This document shows, piece after piece, positions 1-8,046 of a DNA stretch of 64,000 bases. The stretch is from Microbacterium sp. MYb62. GTDB lineage: Bacteria > Actinomycetota > Actinomycetes > Actinomycetales > Microbacteriaceae. Every line of letters starts with the position of its first letter. The first letter of the stretch is position 1. Below the pieces are notes generated by a model. The model was not told where the DNA came from. It did no database searches and worked only from the letters and a program-made list of their open reading frames with translations. The translations under genes were made by a program, and so were the position numbers. The stretch is from contig NZ_PCOY01000001.1 of the NCBI RefSeq assembly GCF_002979475.1, positions 1 to 64,000 of the forward strand, in the 5' to 3' direction.

Positions 1-2
1 CG

Positions 3-671
3 CTGGATCGAGGCCCGGTGGTGACCATCGACCGCGCGGACTATCAGATCGCCGGGATCATCACGCAGTCCCCGCGGTTCCCATTGCTTCGGGGCGAGAT
101 TCTTCTCCCCGAAGCGACGGCCGGATTCGAACAACCAAAGACGACCAGTGCAGTGCTGCTCACCTCTGCAGGTGCTGCGCAACAAGTCGCACAGCAGGTG
201 CCCATCACAGTGAACCCGTACACGCCAGAGGTGGTGACGGTTGAAGCACCCACTGATGCGAAGGAGCTTCGAGTCCGTGTCGAACAAGGTGTGCAGACCA
301 CGCTCATCGCGTTCTCGATTCTCGCGATCGTCGTCGCCATTGCCGCGCTCACCAACGCGATGCTGCTCGCGGTCACCGCTCGACGTGGCGAGATTGGAAT
401 GCGCAAGGCCCTTGGCGCTCGAAGCCGACACATCGCATGGCTCATCGCAGGAGAATCTGCGTACGTCGGCGCGGCTGGGGGAGTCCTCGGACTCACCCTC
501 GGGATCCTCGCGATCCTCATCGTCACCCTCACCCAGCAGTGGACACCCGTCTTCGATCTGCGCCTTGGACCGCTGGCTGTCCTCGCCGGAATTCTGATCG
601 GCGTCCTTGGCGGAACGGTTGCCGCTGCCCGAGCCTCCCGCATCCGACCCGCTGACACCCTCCGCCAATGA
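3..671 (+). CDS. ABC transporter permease, FtsX/MacB type (5' end outside window)
   Basis: The reading frame is open to the window edge, so this is the C-terminal part of a longer gene. It shows three hydrophobic segments. Between the first and second lies the basic stretch RRGEIGMRKALGARSRHI, typical of MacB/FtsX permeases, where it follows a transmembrane helix. The protein ends ASRIRPADTLRQ, matching the usual family ending in which a short tail after the last helix carries P-x-x-x-LR. Such permeases act with a cytoplasmic ATPase to move lipoproteins, peptides or drugs, or to transmit force to periplasmic partners; the substrate cannot be told from this fragment. The partner ATPase is presumably upstream of the window. 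The stop TGA overlaps an ATG that opens a degraded downstream frame. Confidence 0.88.
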   Translation: MDRGPVVTIDRADYQIAGIITQSPRFPLLRGEILLPEATAGFEQPKTTSAVLLTSAGAAQQVAQQVPITVNPYTPEVVTVEAPTDAKELRVRVEQGVQTTLIAFSILAIVVAIAALTNAMLLAVTARRGEIGMRKALGARSRHIAWLIAGESAYVGAAGGVLGLTLGILAILIVTLTQQWTPVFDLRLGPLAVLAGILIGVLGGTVAAARASRIRPADTLRQ

Positions 672-910
672 CGGCGCACAGCCCCCAGAGATCCATAGAC
701 TCACACCCATCCCTGCGCATCGTCACCCAGCTGCTGCAGGGCGACATCGCGCACCGGGGAACAGCAACCAACCACTGGCATATGAAGGTCACCTACGCCT
801 ACCCGGCTCGATCCCACCACAATCGGAGACCAAGCCCTCGTCGACGAAGCCGTGGAGCCCTCCGGGGCCTGTCGCGAGCCCCGAACGACGGGGATGGAGT
901 GGAACGGAAC

Positions 911-1276
911 AGTCTCGCTGACGAAGTCCTTATCCCGTTCCAGGAGAACAGACGAAGCGACTTTCGGCGATTCGACTGGTCAACACGTGCGTTGGGGGAC
1001 CCCGAGCCAGTTCCGACCGGCGATGTGTTGATTGTCGACCTGATCGGTCTCTTGCACCCCTCGATGGCTGACGTGCTGGATCTCACGGTCTGGTGCGACG
1101 TGCCCCTCTTGATCGCGCAAGAGCGCGGGATCGCACGTGATGCTCAACTCGGGAATGACCATCGGCGGCTCTGGCACGAAGTGTGGACGCCCAATGAGAT
1201 TGACTTCGACGCCAACTTCGCTCCCCGAGAGCGGGCCGAAGTGCTCATGTCCTCGACCGATGTGGGAGCCAAGTAG
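911..1276 (+). pseudogene. Remnant of a P-loop uridine-kinase-like protein lacking its nucleotide-binding N-terminus
   Basis: From about 911 the frame reads like the second half of a small actinobacterial uridine/nucleoside kinase-like P-loop protein: a YRRFDW-type motif (here FRRFDWSTRALGD), a VLIVDLIGLLHP strand where the family has an EGVYALHP-like segment, then DLTVWCDVP and an arginine-rich helix. The frame extends upstream to 668, but those residues are rich in Arg, Pro and Ser and look like non-coding translation. No GxxGxGKS/T Walker A motif is visible upstream in any plus-strand frame. The Glu usual in the family's LIVEG strand is Asp here. I infer a 5' deletion that removed the ATP site, so the product would be inactive if made. 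Family assignment is from memory of similar proteins. Confidence 0.55.
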
Positions 1277-1679
1277 CGAACGAGGTTTGGAGCACAGCGG
1301 CCTCGAATCGGCACCCTCGAAGACCAGACTTCGGTAGCAGCTTGCAGATTTCCGCTGGATCTCAGGTTGCGGCCCTACAGCGGTTTATGGGCCTTTCCCC
1401 GGTTTCTCACTAACGTCCGGAACGGAGCTCGTTGGGGGCTCCTGTGCGTACGGATCTTGCGGGCGGGTTCATCGCGCGGCCCCAGCGGTCTACGAGCCGA
1501 GTGAAGCACAGCGGTCGCCATCGGCCCGCTGGGGGAGAGGGGGAGGGGGACCCGACATGCGGGCCGCTGGCAAAGCAAGAGCAGCAAGACGACGCATCTA
1601 GCGGTGCGAGATGCCGCTCGCTGTGTGGATCGGCTCGCGCCGCGGCGCAACACAGTTCGGCTTCTGGTCTAATCAGGGG
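1277..1679. other. Intergenic region with no supported gene
   Basis: About 400 bases lie between the broken kinase and the S66 peptidase. Short frames exist on both strands but show no family motif or ribosome binding site. The stretch around 1515-1550 is purine-rich, with runs of G. The only functional element I can suggest is a possible leaderless promoter at its right edge. Confidence 0.5.
1668..1673 (+). promoter_or_regulatory. Candidate -10 box of a leaderless promoter
   Basis: The hexamer TCTAAT lies six bases before the ATG at 1680. This is the spacing of leaderless actinobacterial transcripts, in which the start codon is the first transcribed base. No clear -35 box is seen. The same arrangement recurs before several other genes in the window. 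Confidence 0.35.
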
Positions 1680-2729
1680 ATGGTCGCAAAATCATCGAGA
1701 GCTGCTCCGAAGGCTCTGCCGGGTGATCGGGTCGCAGTGATCTCGCCGGCATTCGCCGCTCCGGCGATCTCGCCCACCCTGCACGAGCAGGCAATGCGCC
1801 GGCTGAGCGAGGCGACAGGACTGATCCCGGTCGAATACCCAACCACCCGGCAACTTGGCGCAAGTGCGGAGGCCCGTGCCGCCGACGTCACCGAAGCTTT
1901 CGCCGACCCGAACATCCGCGCCGTGCTGGCCACGATCGGCGGCGACGATCAGGTGACCGTCATCCCGCATATCGACGCCGGGGTGCTCGCGGCGAACCCG
2001 AAGCCGTTCCTGGGCTACAGCGACAACACGAACCTGCACAACCTGCTCTGGAACCTCGGCGTGCCGAGCTTCTACGGCGGGTCGACCCAGGTGCACCTCG
2101 GGCCCGGCCCTCATCTCGATGACATCCATGTGCGGTCGCTGCGGGCTGCCCTCCTCGACGGCGGCACTCTCGAGCTCACCGAACCCGGCGAGTCCGAGGA
2201 CTTCGGGTGGCCGTGGGAAGACCCACGGTCTCTGCGGGACTTCGGCGCACGTGAGGTCACCGGGCCATGGACGTGGGCTGGACCGGAGAAGGCCGTGTCT
2301 GGTCGCAGCTGGGGCGGTTGCATCGAGGTCATCGACCAGATTGCTCTTGCCGGACGAATGCCCGACGTTTCTGACTTTGACGGGGCGATCCTGCTGCTGG
2401 AGACCGGCGGGGAGGCACCGTCTGTGACCGAGGTCAAGCGTTGGGTACGCGCCCTGGGCGAGCGCGGAGTCCTCGGCGCCGTTGCCGGTGTGCTTGTTGC
2501 CCGACCGCCGGTCAGCGAGCGGCACTCACCCGTGCCCTCAGCGCCTGAGCGAACCCGCCTGCGCGAGGCGCAACGGGACACCATCATCGAGCAGATCGCC
2601 AGATACAACCCCACTGCTGTGGTCTGCGTCGGGGTGCCGTTCGGGCACACCCGCCCGCAGTGGATCGTCCCACATGGCGGCACCATGGCACTCGACGGAG
2701 CACGCCGTATTGTGACTGCTGATTACTGA
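1680..2729 (+). CDS. S66 family peptidase (LD-carboxypeptidase / MccF-like)
   Basis: A 349-residue protein of the S66 serine peptidase family. The family includes muramoyl-tetrapeptide LD-carboxypeptidases, which recycle cell-wall peptides, and MccF, which cleaves microcin C7-type aminoacyl nucleotides. The N-terminus has the KALPGDRVAVISPA strand. GYSDNTNLHNLLW carries the nucleophilic serine. IGGDDQVTVIPHID precedes it, LLLETGGEAPSV supplies the catalytic Glu, and CVGVPFGHTRPQW near the C-terminus supplies the His. The length fits the MccF-like branch better than the shorter cell-wall enzymes. I start at ATG 1680 because the conserved sequence begins just after it; the same frame continues upstream to 1611 without homology. 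It is the last backbone gene before the integrase-bearing island. Confidence 0.88.
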   Translation: MVAKSSRAAPKALPGDRVAVISPAFAAPAISPTLHEQAMRRLSEATGLIPVEYPTTRQLGASAEARAADVTEAFADPNIRAVLATIGGDDQVTVIPHIDAGVLAANPKPFLGYSDNTNLHNLLWNLGVPSFYGGSTQVHLGPGPHLDDIHVRSLRAALLDGGTLELTEPGESEDFGWPWEDPRSLRDFGAREVTGPWTWAGPEKAVSGRSWGGCIEVIDQIALAGRMPDVSDFDGAILLLETGGEAPSVTEVKRWVRALGERGVLGAVAGVLVARPPVSERHSPVPSAPERTRLREAQRDTIIEQIARYNPTAVVCVGVPFGHTRPQWIVPHGGTMALDGARRIVTADY

Positions 2730-2861
2730 GTGATCTAGACGTGCGGGGTTCACAGGACGACAGAACAAACCCCGATCAGGATGGGACTCAGGGGAGGGGA
2801 TCGGCGATACCCGTTTCTGCAGTAGTTGCAGATCTCGCAAGTAGTACAAGAGCGATCTGAC

Positions 2862-2875
2862 ATAATGTGCATTAT
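2862..2875. repeat. Short palindrome beside the left att-like site
   Basis: ATAATG and CATTAT form a perfect 6-base inverted repeat separated by two bases. It lies 7 bases before the left att-like copy. It could bind a regulator or recombination accessory protein, or serve as an A/T-rich promoter element. Confidence 0.35.
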
Positions 2876-2881
2876 CGGATA

Positions 2882-2910
2882 TCGATCTGCCTGAGTTGCG
2901 TTGGATGCAA
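2882..2910. repeat. att-like repeat, copy 1 (left end, next to integrase)
   Basis: The 23 bases 2883-2905 match 11983-12005 exactly, followed by one mismatch and four more matching bases. The first 18 bases (2882-2899) match 16151-16168 with a single mismatch. The copy lies about 340 bases upstream of the tyrosine recombinase gene, as expected for an attachment site. In this copy the right arm of the inverted repeat seen at copy 2 is degraded. Confidence 0.6.
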
Positions 2911-3024
2911 GAACTCTAGGCCCATCGCAACCTCGCTTTACCCCAGTTCACAAGGTATATAACGACGACGCTCGATGTCGTTCTTCGCTACGCTCTTGCC
3001 TCGCAGGTCAGTCGGGCGTATGTT

Positions 3025-3063
3025 TCTTGCATCAAACGCGAGTTTCATCGATTGGATGCAAGA
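3025..3063. repeat. 9-base inverted repeat upstream of integrase
   Basis: TCTTGCATC (3025-3033) and GATGCAAGA (3055-3063) are perfect inverted copies separated by 21 bases. The right arm belongs to a 12-base direct repeat of part of att-like copy 1. Candidate roles are an integrase arm-type or accessory binding site, or a hairpin in the integrase leader. Confidence 0.4.
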
Positions 3064-3233
3064 TGAGATCTTCCCGCGACGATGACATCAAGCTACTCGT
3101 GCAGCGCCGCACTCGCGTGCTGTCGATCCGCTTCGAGTCCGAGATCGCCAAGGCGATGGCGGACGATTTGGGGCGACGTTCGAAGCATGCCAGGTTGACG
3201 GAGTGGGCCAGCGTTAGGAATCAAAGTGTCTGA
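3064..3233 (+). CDS. Small basic ORF overlapping the integrase start
   Basis: A possible 55-residue protein starting at ATG 3064, rich in Arg and Lys with mixed charged helices. It ends at a TGA overlapping the GTG start of the integrase by eight bases, which would allow translational coupling. I recognise no domain. It could be a small regulator or excisionase-like protein, or simply the open 5' extension of the integrase mRNA. Evidence is limited to the overlap and plausible codon use. Confidence 0.3.
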
Positions 3234-4371
3234 AACCGTCAAAGGACGCGTCCCACGCGAGTTTCGTGACGCATCGATTGCGTTATTCAGGGCTGATGAA
3301 CGTGTGTTCGAAGGAATGGTTGAGGGCTGGAGAACTCAGATGTTGGCCCGCGGTCTAACCGTGGAAACCATCAGGAGCAAGATCGCCACGATTGAGCGAT
3401 TTCAGGTGCATACAGGCGCGTACCCGTGGCAGTGGGCTCCAGTGGACGTAGAGCAGTACTTCGCAGACTCACGAGGGCGAACGAAGAAGCCGCTCTCGAC
3501 GCGGACGCTTCGCCAGTACAGCGGATCGATAGGAATGTTCTGTAGCTATGCGACGAACCCCGTGTACGGCTGGGTGGAGTACTGCGAAGCCACTTTCGGG
3601 GACGTGCCATCACAGATCGTTTTCGATTGGAACTCGCCGCGGCACACTGCTGACGACGACGTAGCAACGTCCAACAGAGCACTCACGCATTCCGAACTGC
3701 AGCAGCTCTTCGACTATATCGACGACCTTGTCGACAGCGAGCGGGCCAAAGGGTCGAAGCGGTGGGCGAGCCTGCTACGCGATTCGATGGCGTTCAAGCT
3801 TTGCTACGCCTTCGGCCTCCGGCGGCGTGAACTCGCAATGCTCGAGCTAAGTGATTTCGGCCCCAATCCGTATATCCCTCAGTACGGCGTCTTCGGTGCT
3901 CTCACAGTTCGGTGGGCGAAAGGCACGGAAGGATCCGGGCCTCGTCGGCGCACAGTGCTGACCACGCCGAAGTTCGAGTGGGCGGTTCCTTTGATGCAGA
4001 AGTGGCTCTCCCCCGGCCGGCGTGATCAGTTCCGCATGGCGGACGGCAGCCCTTCCCTTTGGCCGAGTGAGCGTCGACCACGAGTGGGGCTGAGCACATT
4101 TGGCAATTCTTTCACTCGACTACGCGAGGAGGCGGGACTGCCCGAGAATCTTGGTTTGCATTGCCTCCGGCACTCCTACATTACGCACCTGCTCGAGGCT
4201 GGCTACGATCCAGCGTTTGTACAAGTTCAAGTGGGGCACAAGTATGCGTCGACCACGGGTCTATACACCCATGTATCATCGAGTTTTCGTCAGAAGGAAT
4301 TGCAGCGAATGCTGACAAAGCGCGCCGCGCAACTCACCGCAGGTCTTGGACTGGATGGCACTCATGAGTGA
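3226..4371 (+). CDS. Tyrosine recombinase / integrase
   Basis: A 381-residue tyrosine recombinase. The N-terminal half holds a SAM-like core-binding domain (about residues 25-110: helices with RSKIATIERFQ and LSTRTLRQYSGSIGMFC). The C-terminal catalytic domain shows the first Arg in GLRRRELAMLELSDF, a Lys in VRWAKGTEGS, the H-x-x-R box in LHCLRHSYITHLLEAG, the following His in VQVGHKYASTT, and the nucleophilic Tyr in GLYTHVS. All catalytic positions look intact. Such enzymes integrate and excise elements at short core sites, and att-like copy 1 lies just upstream. The gene overlaps the downstream HTH gene by eight bases (ATGAGTGA), so they form one transcription unit. GTG 3226 is the start because the conserved region begins soon after it. 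Confidence 0.92.
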   Translation: MSETVKGRVPREFRDASIALFRADERVFEGMVEGWRTQMLARGLTVETIRSKIATIERFQVHTGAYPWQWAPVDVEQYFADSRGRTKKPLSTRTLRQYSGSIGMFCSYATNPVYGWVEYCEATFGDVPSQIVFDWNSPRHTADDDVATSNRALTHSELQQLFDYIDDLVDSERAKGSKRWASLLRDSMAFKLCYAFGLRRRELAMLELSDFGPNPYIPQYGVFGALTVRWAKGTEGSGPRRRTVLTTPKFEWAVPLMQKWLSPGRRDQFRMADGSPSLWPSERRPRVGLSTFGNSFTRLREEAGLPENLGLHCLRHSYITHLLEAGYDPAFVQVQVGHKYASTTGLYTHVSSSFRQKELQRMLTKRAAQLTAGLGLDGTHE

Positions 4372-4717
4372 ACAACGTCGCATCGGATATAGCTGGAACC
4401 TTCGACAGATCATGGCTCAACGAAATCTGTGGAAAAGCTCCGACCTCATCCCGTTGCTACGCGCACGCGGTATAAACCTCTCGGAGTCCCAAGTTTGGAG
4501 GCTTGTTACAGGAACGCCCGAGAAGTTCACTGGGCGTACGTTCGCGGCGTTGTGTGACATTCTCGAGTGCACCCCTGCCGACCTCTTCGAGCCATACGTC
4601 GAGATGCAATCCGCCCGACGCGCGAACGCGCCCCGACTGGGCGATGAGCCCTTCCCGGCCGCAGGCGAATCGCTTACTCACCGAATTCGGCTTGTCGATG
4701 AGGACGATGATGGCTAG
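4364..4717 (+). CDS. Xre/Cro-type helix-turn-helix protein in the integrase operon
   Basis: A 117-residue protein whose N-terminal 65 residues read as an Xre-like HTH: WNLRQIMAQRNLWKSSDLIPLLRARGINLSESQVWRLVTG, then TFAALCDILECTPADLF, the usual last helix of this fold. The tail is acidic. ATG 4364 overlaps the integrase stop, and the gene's own stop overlaps the next start, so three proteins are translationally coupled. An earlier in-frame ATG at 4346 is possible but lies deeper in the integrase gene. The likely role is control of the recombinase operon, or a recombination directionality factor. Confidence 0.8.
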   Translation: MSEQRRIGYSWNLRQIMAQRNLWKSSDLIPLLRARGINLSESQVWRLVTGTPEKFTGRTFAALCDILECTPADLFEPYVEMQSARRANAPRLGDEPFPAAGESLTHRIRLVDEDDDG

Positions 4718-6209
4718 GCCCAGGCCGCCCGAGGACCCAGTGGCCTATCGGAATCCCTGCGCCCGCTGCGGCGAACATCGAGAGACCGCCGCTCACTGGC
4801 CCGATGGCCGAGTCTGCCAGCTGTGCAGGCGGCAGGCTATTCGGACGAAGGGGACTTGCGCCCTGTGCGATCATCAAGGAGTTCTGCCCGGTGTCAGCAT
4901 CTCGGGACCGACTTGCCGCGCATGCTCGGGAATCCGATTGAAGATCGATTGTGCAATCTGTGGAGCGGAAGACGAGCTCTACTCGGAAGGGCGCTGCTGG
5001 AGATGCGTCCTCGCCGTCCTCGTCGATGGTGCGCTCTCACATCCGGGCACAGGCCAGATTGCCAAGGATCTGATTCCGCTCGCTGACGCGCTGAAGTCCA
5101 TGAAACGCGCGAACAGTGGATTGACCTGGATTCGTCAGCCTCACGTTCAGATCTTTTTGTCTTCGCTGGCTCGAGTAGCAACCGTGAGGCATGATCAGAT
5201 CGATGCGCTGCCCCGCTCGACCACGCGAGAGTTCGTGCGTAGTCTCCTAGTGACCCACGGGGTACTCCCCCAGCGCGACTCCTACCTCATGACCTTCGAG
5301 CACTGGCTACTCGACGTGCCTGCTCGGCTGACTAGCCCAGCGCACAGCACGGTCCTTGAGAAGTACGTGCGGTGGGATCACCTGCGCAAGATGCGAGCAC
5401 GCTCTCCCGTCAGCCGCGGGACATTTCTTCGCAGCAAGCAAGCCATCACCGTAGCCGTGGACTTCCTCAACTGGATGGATGCCGAAGAAATTTCGCTCGC
5501 AGAACTCGGGCAGGATGACGTCGAAGCGTGGGCGACGGGCGGCACGACCACGAGGCTGATCGCCGAGAGATTCCTGAACTGGGCCCGGAAGGAAGGGTTG
5601 GTAAGCCGCAACCTGAGGATGCCACAGCACCGACGTGGGACCGCGAGCCGACTTACCCTTGACGAGCAGCAAGACGCAAGCACGCGGGCCTTGGATCCGA
5701 ACATGATGACCGTGCGCGACCGGGCCGCCGCTGTTTTGGTTTTGGTGTTCGGTCAACAGCTTGAGCGCCTCGTTCGTCTCAAGTGGCGCGATGTGAGGGT
5801 CACTCCCGACGCCGTGTACGTTTCCCTCGGCGGTGACCCGATGCCGATTCCAGCGCCGTTCGATGATGCCTGGAGAGAGCTCCATGCGAACCCAGCTAAT
5901 TGTCAGACGGCATCACACCCGAAGCGAGACCTCGTCTTCCCTGGTAGCAAGCCCGGCCAGCCCATCAACCCCGGCTATCTCGCGAACAGGATCAAGGCCA
6001 TCATTCGAGCGCGCGCGGCTCGCCTGGGTGCGCTGGACGAGTTGACGAAGTTGGGTCCTGTGGTCGTCGTCGCCGGCGCTCTCGGTTACTCGCCTCGAAC
6101 GCTAGAGACCTACGCGTTCGACGGCGGCGCCACCTATGCGCGATACCTCGGAGCCGTAAAGGAACTCGCGAAGGCGGCAACGCCCGGGACGAGCATGCTG
6201 GAACGTTAG
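4707..6209 (+). CDS. Zinc-ribbon protein with a degenerate tyrosine-recombinase-like C-terminus
   Basis: About 500 residues. The first ~110 residues carry repeated Cys pairs (NPCARCGEHR, RVCQLCRRQ, GTCALCDHQG, PTCRACSGI, IDCAICGAE, GRCWRC), indicating several zinc ribbons. The rest resembles a core-binding plus catalytic recombinase domain: a SAM-like helical segment around residues 220-330, then LERLVRLKWRDV where an integrase has its first Arg, and GALGYSPRTLETYAFDGGATYARYL at the position of the last His/Tyr. I cannot find an H-x-x-R box, so it is probably not an independent recombinase. Proteins of this kind follow an integrase and an HTH protein in other actinobacterial islands, suggesting an accessory recombination factor. 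Starts at 4698, 4707 or 4710 are possible; all overlap the upstream stop. Confidence 0.7.
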   Translation: MMARPRPPEDPVAYRNPCARCGEHRETAAHWPDGRVCQLCRRQAIRTKGTCALCDHQGVLPGVSISGPTCRACSGIRLKIDCAICGAEDELYSEGRCWRCVLAVLVDGALSHPGTGQIAKDLIPLADALKSMKRANSGLTWIRQPHVQIFLSSLARVATVRHDQIDALPRSTTREFVRSLLVTHGVLPQRDSYLMTFEHWLLDVPARLTSPAHSTVLEKYVRWDHLRKMRARSPVSRGTFLRSKQAITVAVDFLNWMDAEEISLAELGQDDVEAWATGGTTTRLIAERFLNWARKEGLVSRNLRMPQHRRGTASRLTLDEQQDASTRALDPNMMTVRDRAAAVLVLVFGQQLERLVRLKWRDVRVTPDAVYVSLGGDPMPIPAPFDDAWRELHANPANCQTASHPKRDLVFPGSKPGQPINPGYLANRIKAIIRARAARLGALDELTKLGPVVVVAGALGYSPRTLETYAFDGGATYARYLGAVKELAKAATPGTSMLER

Positions 6210-6272
6210 AGGAGTTCACTCATTGATTGATCTCACTCCCCCGGTTGTGGGGCAGCGGAGCCGCGGTCAGCG

Positions 6273-6557
6273 TCACCGACGACGCAGGTCGGGTACGGCA
6301 TGCGGCAGCAGTTCTGTGAGAGGAACCTCGAGCACCTGGGCGATCGCGAGTACGGCTCGAAGGGATGGGTTAGCCGGGGTGCCTCGACGCGACTCCCCCT
6401 GCTCGTACTGTCTGTAGATAAAGCGACTCAAGTTCGCCCGATACGCCACATCCTCCTGGCTGAGCCCCGCGGCATGCCGCTTCCGTCGAAGCAGCACCGC
6501 GAACTGGTCGGCGAAGTCTCGCCACTCGCTATCCGCCTCCCCGGTACGCTTTTCCAC
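6273..6557 (-). CDS. Xre-family transcriptional regulator
   Basis: A 94-residue repressor-like protein. DFADQFAVLLRRKRHAAGLSQEDVAYRANLSRFIYRQYEQGESRRGTPANPSLRAVLAIAQVLEVPLTELL is a classical five-helix Xre/Cro domain with the recognition helix around residues 39-52. I chose GTG 6557, preceded by AGGGGA, over the open 5' extension to 6806, which lacks homology. It is divergent from the unknown operon starting at 6716, and the intervening DNA contains repeated GTATGG-type half-sites, so it most likely controls that operon and itself. It is convergent with the recombinase trio. Confidence 0.8.
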   Translation of the reverse strand: MEKRTGEADSEWRDFADQFAVLLRRKRHAAGLSQEDVAYRANLSRFIYRQYEQGESRRGTPANPSLRAVLAIAQVLEVPLTELLPHAVPDLRRR

Positions 6558-6586
6558 TCCCCTAGCGTTTCGAGAATGACTGCCAG

Positions 6587-6626
6587 GTATGGGCTTACGC
6601 GTATGCCATAATCTGAGTGGCCATAC
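6587..6626. promoter_or_regulatory. Candidate operator for the Xre regulator
   Basis: GTATGG (6587-6592), GTATGC with overlapping CCATA (6601-6610), and CCATAC (6621-6626) are related half-sites in both orientations in the divergent region. They sit upstream of the Xre gene and of the operon at 6716. Binding is inferred from position only. Confidence 0.35.
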
Positions 6627-6715
6627 GAAACAATCGACTACTGCCGGATCCGCTCCACTCTGCACGTGTGCTGCCCGCCCTACGGACACCGCGGTCGCAC
6701 CGCAGGGCAGGCCCG

Positions 6716-7210
6716 ATGCGTGCGACCGCGATTGTGACGGTGATCGTGGCCGAGAAGCCATGGACTGCATGGTGGCGCGGTGTAAGCCATCCCCCACCGG
6801 CCGCATGGAAGTATGCGTTCGAAGAGTTCACGAGCGACGATACAGCCGACGAATGGGCTCTTGCCGCGGCGATCTTCGTTGCTCAGTATCGCCGTCGCCA
6901 CTCACATGGGCCTACCTTCCGCGACCTATTCGCACATCTGCTTCCCGACACAGGTGGAGTTCCATCTCGCCTACCCAACGACTGGGATGCGGTCGATCAT
7001 CGTCGCGGCAGCAACGACTTTCGCCGGCACGTGGCGATCGAGTGGCGCCGCCGGGGATATATCGGCTACGACAAGCAAGTTGCACGCAGTCTCAGAGTGG
7101 GCCCTCGATTTCGCGCGCAGTCCCGCGCGCGAAACGCACAGTCCCCTGACCGCCGAGGGGCGAGCGACGTTCCTATGCCATCGGTCTGCTCAGCGCGGGA
7201 GAAGGAATGA
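6716..7210 (+). CDS. Unknown island protein, paralogue of the next gene's N-terminus
   Basis: A 164-residue protein of no family I recognise. Residues ~19-132 match the N-terminal ~115 residues of the downstream protein, with shared elements WW-x-G, PPAAW, FTDFT/FEEFT, WxLAAxxFV, RRxH, GPxxR-x-xFxHLLPxTGG and a final LRxGP. The repeated domain is therefore a real conserved module. It is rich in Trp, Phe and His and lacks an obvious signal peptide or membrane segment; the last ~30 residues are basic. ATG 6716 is chosen because GGGCAGG precedes it; a GTG a few codons later is the alternative. Its TGA overlaps the next ATG (ATGA). Confidence 0.65.
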   Translation: MRATAIVTVIVAEKPWTAWWRGVSHPPPAAWKYAFEEFTSDDTADEWALAAAIFVAQYRRRHSHGPTFRDLFAHLLPDTGGVPSRLPNDWDAVDHRRGSNDFRRHVAIEWRRRGYIGYDKQVARSLRVGPRFRAQSRARNAQSPDRRGASDVPMPSVCSAREKE

Positions 7211-8046
7211 CGGCAGACGCCATAGCGAATCCACGGTCGAAGGGTCGATCCAACTGCTGGTGGGGCGGGTACAGATGCCCTCCCGCCGCGTGGTTCACCG
7301 CTTTCACCGACTTCACCCAAGGTGACTCTGGTCGCCAGTGGGGTCTTGCCGCCTCTCTGTTCGTCTCACACCATCGGCGCAAACACCCTGAGGGCCCGAG
7401 CGCCCGCGAAGTGTTCGAGCACCTCCTGCCCGAGACTGGAGGCGCACCGACGGTACTCCCTGCGGAGTGGACGCCATCTGAACGAGGCCATGTCGTCCAA
7501 CGATTCCAGTTCTTCGTCCTGACGAGATGGAAGCAGTTCGGATTGGTTGATTTTGACGACGGGGTTACTCACAATCTCCGTGCGGGGCCGCAGCTGCAGG
7601 TAATCGCATCGCGTGATCGCCATATTCGCGCGCTCGTGAGGGCGAGACCTCCTCGTTCGGGCAGAGGCCCCCACGACTGCGCGTTGTCCGCGTGTCTTAC
7701 GCGAGAAGGAGCAGCGGAACGCCTCCGCATCACCGAGACCGCCGTGAAGCGCCACACCAAGGCGGGATACCTTCGCGTAGTCGTTCACGACGATCAGGTG
7801 CTTTATCCCGCATGGCAGTTCTCGCCTCGCCCGGACAAGCAAGTCGTGGCCGGCATTGATGTTGTCGCTCCTGCAGTCCCCGAGTCATGGTCAGTGGTCG
7901 CCGAGCACTACTTCATGGCTGCACCTCGCAGCGAACTGTCGGTGGATGGGCGCCTACTCTCCCCCGGCGACTGGCTAGACCTTGGCTTGAATCCGCATCG
8001 TGTCGCAGGAATTCTCGAGAAGTACACGTATGACATCCGACGGTAA
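7207..8046 (+). CDS. Unknown island protein: paralogous domain + MerR/excisionase-like HTH + C-terminal toxin-binding-like domain
   Basis: 279 residues in three parts. Residues ~18-130 are the same module as the upstream protein. Residues ~163-200 (LTREGAAERLRITETAVKRHTKAGYL, then VVVHDDQVLYPAWQF) look like a MerR/excisionase-type winged HTH, with a short linker leading to a wing. Residues ~225-272 (a Met-Ala-x-Pro run, LSPGDWLDLGLNPHRVAGIL) resemble the small helical C-terminal domain of MbcA/ParS/DUF2384-type antitoxins, although the match is loose. I infer a DNA-binding regulator or antitoxin-like protein working with its paralogue. Overlaps on both sides show one tightly coupled operon (6716-9053). 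Confidence 0.6.
   Translation: MTADAIANPRSKGRSNCWWGGYRCPPAAWFTAFTDFTQGDSGRQWGLAASLFVSHHRRKHPEGPSAREVFEHLLPETGGAPTVLPAEWTPSERGHVVQRFQFFVLTRWKQFGLVDFDDGVTHNLRAGPQLQVIASRDRHIRALVRARPPRSGRGPHDCALSACLTREGAAERLRITETAVKRHTKAGYLRVVVHDDQVLYPAWQFSPRPDKQVVAGIDVVAPAVPESWSVVAEHYFMAAPRSELSVDGRLLSPGDWLDLGLNPHRVAGILEKYTYDIRR

Larger units (their letters stand above)
2730..3063. other. Intergenic left edge of the accessory island
   Basis: No convincing gene is seen between the peptidase and the integrase block. The stretch holds a 6-base-arm palindrome at 2862-2875, the first att-like repeat at 2882-2910, and a 12-base sequence TTGGATGCAAGA that occurs at both 2901 and 3052. Composition becomes more A/T-rich from about 2820, which marks the left side of the island. 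Confidence 0.5.
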
